Assembly (NCBI GenBank): GCA_044338255.1 | Contig: JBIILZ010000072.1 | Span: 1 to 20,149, forward strand | Origin: CAIUVD01 sp044338255 | Lineage (GTDB): Bacteria > Planctomycetota > UBA11346 | Direction: 5' to 3' | DNA length: 20,149 bases | Translations under genes and position numbers: made by a program | In this document: piece by piece, positions 14,683 to 20,149 of the stretch | Numbering within the stretch: position 1 is the stretch's first letter | Layout of the letters: each line of letters opens with the position of its first letter | The notes under the pieces: generated by a model | Databases searched by the model: none | Seen by the model: only the letters and a program-made list of their open reading frames with translations | What the model was told of the DNA's origin: nothing

Positions 14683-15437
14683 ATCCGCCTGACCGCACGG
14701 TGAAATCAGGCATTTCTGCGGTGCTGATCACGCTCAATGGCGAACGGCATCTGCCTCAGGTGCTCACCGCGCTCGCCGGCTGCGCGGAGATTGTGATTTT
14801 GGATTCCGGTTCCACGGATGCCACGCGCGAGATCGCCCGGGCTCATCGAGCCGTCTGGGCTGAACGCGCCTTCGATGGCTATGGTCCGCAGAAGCGCGCC
14901 GCCGTCGCCCTCGCCAAGCACGACTGGGTGCTGCTCATCGACGCCGATGAAACCGTCGATGCCGAGCTCGCCGCCGCCCTCGCCAGCGCGGATCTCGGCG
15001 ATCCGCAGCGGGCGTATCGCATGCGCCGGCGCAATTTCGTCGGCAGCCAGGAAATCCGCCACGGCATCTTCGGCAACGAGTATGTGACGCGGCTGTTCAA
15101 TCGCACGGTTGCCAACATTTCCGACGACGCCGTCCATGAAGCGGTACGCGGCGCGCCGCATCTCGCCACCTTGCCCGGCAGCATCCTGCACGCGAGCTTC
15201 AGTGATGGCGCTGACCTGTTCCTGCGCATGGCCAAGTACGCGCGCACCAAGGCCACCGTCTGCCGCGCCAACGGCCGACGCGCCGCTGCCCCGCTCTTGG
15301 TCCTGCGTGCGGGATGGGCCTTCTTCCGTTGCTATGTCCTGAAGGGCGGCTTCCGCGACGGACGCCTAGGAGTGCTGGTGGCCTTGTCCGCAGCCTGCGA
15401 CGCGGTGGTGGGATTGGCCATGGCGTCATCCGAGTAA
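14679..15437 (+). CDS. GT2 glycosyltransferase, WaaE/KdtX-like
   Basis: A 252-residue GT-A fold protein. It has the N-terminal SAVLITLNGERHLPQVL strand-loop, VILDSGSTDAT (39-49), the YGPQKRAAVALAKHDW segment typical of the LPS-core beta-1,4-glucosyltransferase WaaE/KdtX group, and the metal-binding DADE at 88-91. RRNFVGSQEIRHG and DAVHEAV further match that family. A C-terminal hydrophobic stretch (about 205-250) may sit on the membrane. It starts inside the GT4 gene (ATGA overlap) with AAGG 7 bp upstream, so the two are translationally coupled. The likely role is sugar addition to an LPS core or related glycolipid; the exact donor is not determined. Confidence 0.9.
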   Translation: MNPPDRTVKSGISAVLITLNGERHLPQVLTALAGCAEIVILDSGSTDATREIARAHRAVWAERAFDGYGPQKRAAVALAKHDWVLLIDADETVDAELAAALASADLGDPQRAYRMRRRNFVGSQEIRHGIFGNEYVTRLFNRTVANISDDAVHEAVRGAPHLATLPGSILHASFSDGADLFLRMAKYARTKATVCRANGRRAAAPLLVLRAGWAFFRCYVLKGGFRDGRLGVLVALSAACDAVVGLAMASSE

Positions 15438-15443
15438 GCCTCC

Positions 15444-15683
15444 ATGTCGCACCGCCGATCACTGGTCCTGTGCCAAGAGAATGCCCAGCTCGGCAATCGC
15501 CTGATGGTCTACGCGCACCTCCTGGCGGCGGCCGGGGAGCGCGGCTGGAACCTGCTCAATCCGACCTTTGAGCCCTACGCTGATCTCTTCGTCGGGACCT
15601 CCTCTCGGCCGCACGGACGCTCTGTGTTCGCCGTGCGCTGCGCCTGGCAAACGGGCAAGATCCGAGGAGCCTGTCGGGAGTAG
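15444..15683 (+). pseudogene. Truncated glycan-related gene (LGNR-type N-terminus)
   Basis: An ATG 6 bp after the GT2 stop opens a frame with a fucosyltransferase-like N-terminus: LVLCQENAQLGNRLMVYAHL (residues 7-26) and GWNLLNPTFEPYADLFVGTS (34-53). It resembles GT11-related proteins that begin with a QLGNRL loop and an NP-F--Y---F segment. After about residue 53 (near 15600) the resemblance ends; the frame runs on for about 26 unrelated residues and stops at 15683. Intact relatives are several times longer, so this is a 5' remnant whose remainder was lost or replaced. No Shine-Dalgarno is visible. Its position suggests it was once the third gene of the GT4-GT2 operon. Confidence 0.65.
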
Positions 15684-15836
15684 ATGACCGAGAATGGCGA
15701 AGGTATCGTGCGGCAGATCCAAGGCGGCAAGGCGGGCGGATAGCGAGAGCTATCTGACCGTGGCGCCGTCGCACGGAGGTCGTTGCGTGTGCTTGCTGGC
15801 ATCACTTGCGGTCAACGCTACGACTTTCCCCCGCAC
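15601..15836. other. Non-coding stretch with inverted repeats, possible dispersed element
   Basis: After the truncated glycan gene, coding character is lost until fabD. The stretch holds CGCACGG/CCGTGCG (15610-15616 with 15631-15637), a third CGCACGG at 15770-15776, and a perfect hairpin GATAGC-GAGA-GCTATC (15739-15754) in a GGCGGCAAGGCGGGCGG context. Such hairpin-bearing blocks often belong to dispersed intergenic repeats, but copy number cannot be tested within this window. Confidence 0.35.
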
Positions 15837-15841
15837 AGGAG
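15837..15841 (+). promoter_or_regulatory. Shine-Dalgarno for fabD
   Basis: AGGAG lies 6 bp before the ATG at 15848. This decides that start over an upstream in-frame ATG at 15806. Confidence 0.8.
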
Positions 15842-15847
15842 TCCCTC

Positions 15848-16792
15848 ATGACCAAAGCCCTCGTTTTTCCCGGTCAAGGCGCGCAGTACGTGGGCATGGC
15901 TGTGTCCCTGGCAGCGCTCCATTCGCAGGCCAAGGCGCTGCTCGATGAGGCCGATGCGGTGCTCGGCTTCGCCCTGTCGAAGGTCATCGCCGAAGGGCCC
16001 GAAGCCGAACTCACGCGCACCGATATCAGCCAGCCGGCGATCCTCGTCGCCAGCCTGATGGCCTTGGCGGTGTTGAAAGCCAAGCTCGGCAACTCTTACG
16101 ACAACTCTTACGGAAAAGCAGACGTGCAAGCGGTAGCCGGCCTGTCGCTCGGCGAGTACACCGCCCTGGTCGCGGCCGGCGCGCTGACCTTCGCCGATGC
16201 CGTCAAGCTCGTGCGCATCCGTGGCGAGGCCATGCAGACCGCCGCCGAAGCCGTGCCCTCGGGAATGGTCGCGCTGATCGGGCCCGACGAGGCCACCGCG
16301 CAGAAGCTCTGCGATGCCGCCGCCGGCGGCGAGGTCCTGCAGGTCGCCAACCTCAATGCTACCGGTCAGGTGGTGATCTCGGGCACCAAGAGCGCCTGCG
16401 AACGGGCCATCGCCCAGGCCAAGGATTTCGGCATCCGCCGCGCCGTCGCCCTGCCGGTGGCGGGGGCCTTCCATAGCGCGCTGATGGCGCCGGCCGCCGA
16501 GCGCCTCAAGGCCGCCCTGGCGGCGACGCCGATCGCTGATCCCAAGATCCCGGTGTACACCAATGTCCACGCCGGGCCGGTGACGCGCGCCGCCGAGATC
16601 CCCGCGCTGCTGGTCAGCCAGCTGACTAATCCGGTGCGCTGGGCGCAGTCGGTGCAGAACATGCAGGCCGCCGGCATCAGCGAGTTCTGGGAGATCGGCC
16701 CCAACAAGCACCTCTCGGGCATGATCGCGCGCACGGTCCAGAACGTGGTCTGCAAGAACCTCGACAAGGCCGAGGATCTCGCGCAGTTCTAG
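15848..16792 (+). CDS. fabD: Malonyl-CoA:ACP transacylase
   Basis: A 314-residue FabD, which transfers malonyl from CoA to acyl carrier protein for fatty-acid synthesis in the cytosol. KALVFPGQGAQYVGM (3-17) is the family N-terminus, the nucleophile Ser100 is in GLSLGEYTALVAAG (usual form GHSLGEY, here with Leu for His), and His209 in GAFHSALM completes the dyad. EIGPNKHLSGMIART near the C-terminus is also typical. Length is normal. A small insertion, NSYDNSYG, precedes the active-site Ser and comes from a 12-bp duplication. The start is fixed by AGGAG 6 bp upstream and by the family N-terminus. No other fab genes are in view; it lies after a decayed glycan gene and converges on gyrB-gmhB. 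Confidence 0.95.
   Translation: MTKALVFPGQGAQYVGMAVSLAALHSQAKALLDEADAVLGFALSKVIAEGPEAELTRTDISQPAILVASLMALAVLKAKLGNSYDNSYGKADVQAVAGLSLGEYTALVAAGALTFADAVKLVRIRGEAMQTAAEAVPSGMVALIGPDEATAQKLCDAAAGGEVLQVANLNATGQVVISGTKSACERAIAQAKDFGIRRAVALPVAGAFHSALMAPAAERLKAALAATPIADPKIPVYTNVHAGPVTRAAEIPALLVSQLTNPVRWAQSVQNMQAAGISEFWEIGPNKHLSGMIARTVQNVVCKNLDKAEDLAQF
16091..16114 (+). repeat. 12-bp tandem duplication inside fabD
   Basis: AACTCTTACGAC (16091-16102) is followed at once by AACTCTTACGGA (16103-16114), identical in the first 10 bases. It encodes NSYD-NSYG in a surface-loop position about 18 residues before the active-site Ser. It is AT-richer than its surroundings. Confidence 0.85.
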
Positions 16793-17064
16793 CGCCTTGA
16801 GCGCGGCTGGCCGCCGGCAGCGACCACTGCCGCCGAGAGCTCGGCATGGATCCGGTCTACGACCTCGGAACTAACCTAGCCGCGTCCGATGCAGGCTTGG
16901 TTGGTGACCACCGCCACCAGCCAGCCGGCGCGGGTCAGCGCCACCAGCGCCGCCAGGCTGCCGGGGATGAGCACGAATTCCGCAGCCGACAGCACCGAGG
17001 CGGTACGATCGACATTGATCACCCTGTCACGGTCGAGCAGGACCACGCGCGGTGCCGTCGGCAT
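16789..17064 (-). pseudogene. gmhB: Heptose-bisphosphate phosphatase remnant (GmhB-like)
   Basis: The ATG at 17062-17064 starts a HAD-superfamily sequence close to GmhB, which dephosphorylates heptose-1,7-bisphosphate in ADP-heptose synthesis. PRVVLLDRDRVINVDR holds the catalytic DxD (Asp11, Asp13), but the invariant Gly of DRDG is Arg14. FVLIPGSLAALVALTRAGWL and VAVVTNQACIGRG follow as expected. A TAG at 16876-16878 then interrupts the frame, yet family-like sequence continues beyond it in the same frame (SSEVVDRIHAELSAAVVAAG) until a second TAG at 16789-16791, inside the 3' end of convergent fabD. Normal length is about 180 residues; half is missing. A nonsense mutation, a damaged motif and 3' truncation together mark a pseudogene. 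It lies 10 bp after gyrB, probably once cotranscribed. Confidence 0.82.
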
Positions 17065-17074
17065 GAAGCGATCC

Positions 17075-19588
<2,514 letters not shown>

Positions 19589-19730
19589 GCGGAGGAATCC
19601 GTGGTTTAGCTGATCTCGCCAGCGTACCGCGTCACCCCTGCGAGCAAGAAGTCTCGGCTGTTATAGAAGGCTTCAGTTCAGCCTGGATTGGGGACCTCGG
19701 AGGGCCCTCATGAGAGCCCCTAAAACGACA

Positions 19731-19759
19731 CCGCCCGCCCTCGGATGAGGGGCGGGCGG
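19731..19759. repeat. GC-rich perfect inverted repeat
   Basis: CCGCCCGCCC (19731-19740) and GGGCGGGCGG (19750-19759) form a perfect 10-bp stem around a 9-base loop. On the minus strand it is followed by TGTCGTTTTAG, a poor U-tract, so terminator function is doubtful. Confidence 0.6.
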
Positions 19760-19796
19760 GAGAGGGCAGCAATGGGTGGTTCGAGAGGCTGGCGAC

Positions 19797-19906
19797 GAGC
19801 CAGGGGCCAGGGGCCAGGGGCCAGGGGCCAGGGACCAGGGACCAGAGACCAGAGACCAGAGACCAGAGACCAGGGACCAGAGACCAGAGACCAGAGACCA
19901 GAGACC
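19797..19906. repeat. Heptanucleotide tandem array 3 (CCAGNGN)
   Basis: CCAG recurs every 7 bp from 19800 to 19898: 15 copies in perfect phase. The left block is GGGGCCA, then GGGACCA, then GAGACCA with one GGGACCA inside. The left end has four GGGG runs (19803-19827) and two GGG runs, each separated by 3-4 bases. It lies between gyrB and the divergent gene at the right edge. Confidence 0.95.
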
Positions 19907-19979
19907 GCACAATGCGCTCATCCCTGAAAATTGAGATAACTGCCAATTTTTTCGTGGGTTTAAACAACCACCTTCACTT

Positions 19980-20016
19980 ATGACTTTTCATTATGAATAA
20001 AATGTACATAAGTCAT
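19980..20016. other. AT-rich inverted repeat ATGACTT/AAGTCAT
   Basis: ATGACTT (19980-19986) and AAGTCAT (20010-20016) are 7-bp arms around 23 bp that themselves contain TTCAT-T-ATGAA. It could be an operator or weak hairpin upstream of the right-edge gene; no regulator family is recognised. Confidence 0.4.
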
Positions 20017-20039
20017 TTCACTGCAGCTACTTAGGTGAT

Positions 20040-20068
20040 TTGAGTGTGACACACCGTAAGTTTCTAAC
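20040..20068 (+). promoter_or_regulatory. Candidate promoter with overlapping palindrome
   Basis: TTGAGT (20040-20045) and TCTAAC (20063-20068), each 4 of 6 to consensus, are spaced 17 bp and lie about 45 bp before the ATG at 20115. A palindrome GTGTG-A-CACAC (20044-20054) overlaps the -35 element, where a repressor would block transcription. Consensus match only. Confidence 0.3.
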
Positions 20069-20114
20069 CTGACTAACCACCCGTGGGCGAGGCGTTGCGC
20101 ATAATGAGCGGCCT

Positions 20115-20149
20115 ATGTCCACCGCACAAACTCCCTCCCCGATTTCGAT
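20115..20149 (+). CDS. 5' end of an unidentified gene
   Basis: The ATG at 20115 reads MSTAQTPSPIS to the window edge. Eleven codons are too few to identify a product. An overlapping ATG at 20104 in another frame is also open to the edge. There is no clear Shine-Dalgarno. The call rests on the promoter-like region upstream and on a Ser/Thr/Pro-rich start that looks like a natural N-terminus. Confidence 0.35.
   Translation, partial: MSTAQTPSPIS

Larger units (their letters stand above)
19589..20114. other. 526-bp intergenic region upstream of gyrB
   Basis: No credible gene was found. From left to right it holds the gyrB leader (a TATAAC -10-like hexamer on the minus strand at 19660-19665, no convincing -35), an imperfect hairpin at 19701-19721, the GC-rich inverted repeat at 19731-19759, heptamer array 3 at 19797-19906, and an AT-rich stretch (about 19925-20060) with small palindromes. 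The sharp drop in GC in the last part contrasts with the rest of the window and suits a regulatory region for the gene starting at 20115. Confidence 0.6.

Noticed and set aside
16815..16832. CGGCAG/CTGCCG hairpin as the fabD terminator
   Set aside because: The stem is only 6 bp and no T-tract follows; such stems are frequent by chance at this GC content.
16876..16878. TAG in gmhB as a recoded or read-through codon
   Set aside because: The DRDG motif is also damaged and the 3' half is missing, so plain pseudogenisation explains the data better.

Overview
The window is GC-rich, densely coding DNA from a Gram-negative bacterium. It carries lipopolysaccharide-type glycosyltransferases, an MsbA-like ABC exporter, a remnant of the heptose phosphatase gmhB, and several proteins with Sec signal peptides. 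My best guess at lineage is the Planctomycetota/Verrucomicrobiota/Lentisphaerota group, from the style of the large secreted helical-repeat proteins and the long GyrB. This is inference only. No rRNA, tRNA, CRISPR array, transposase or phage gene was seen.

Layout: 1-442 holds a decayed YghZ-type aldo/keto reductase gene (minus). 730-2721 is a plus-strand pair, citramalate synthase (cimA) and a BrxA/BrxB-type bacilliredoxin, ending at a strong bidirectional terminator. 2883-8920 is a minus-strand operon of three secreted, TPR-like proteins of unknown function (1264, 351 and 378 aa); the last two are paralogues. 9028-10369 (minus) encodes a DinB-fold protein and a NifU-like protein whose IscU-like domain has lost its scaffold cysteines. 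10589-15437 is a cell-envelope block: an ABC exporter, a convergent GT11 fucosyltransferase-like gene, and a divergent GT4-GT2 pair followed by a truncated glycan gene. 15848-16792 is fabD. 16789-19588 is gyrB (minus) followed by a dead gmhB. A 526-bp intergenic region then leads to the start of a plus-strand gene at the right edge.

The most distinctive non-coding feature is one family of 7-bp tandem repeats (core CCAG every 7 bp). It forms three separate arrays (about 2773-2871, 12393-12512, 19797-19906), all between genes and with variants grouped in blocks. Two arrays contain G-tracts with 3-base loops, a G-quadruplex pattern. Other short-unit repeats are an 8-unit hexamer coding an Ala-Pro tail, a 12-bp repeat that places a row of in-frame stop codons after nifU, and a 12-bp duplication in fabD. 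Three broken genes lie at the edges of functional blocks, so the region shows both slippage-driven repeat growth and gene erosion.
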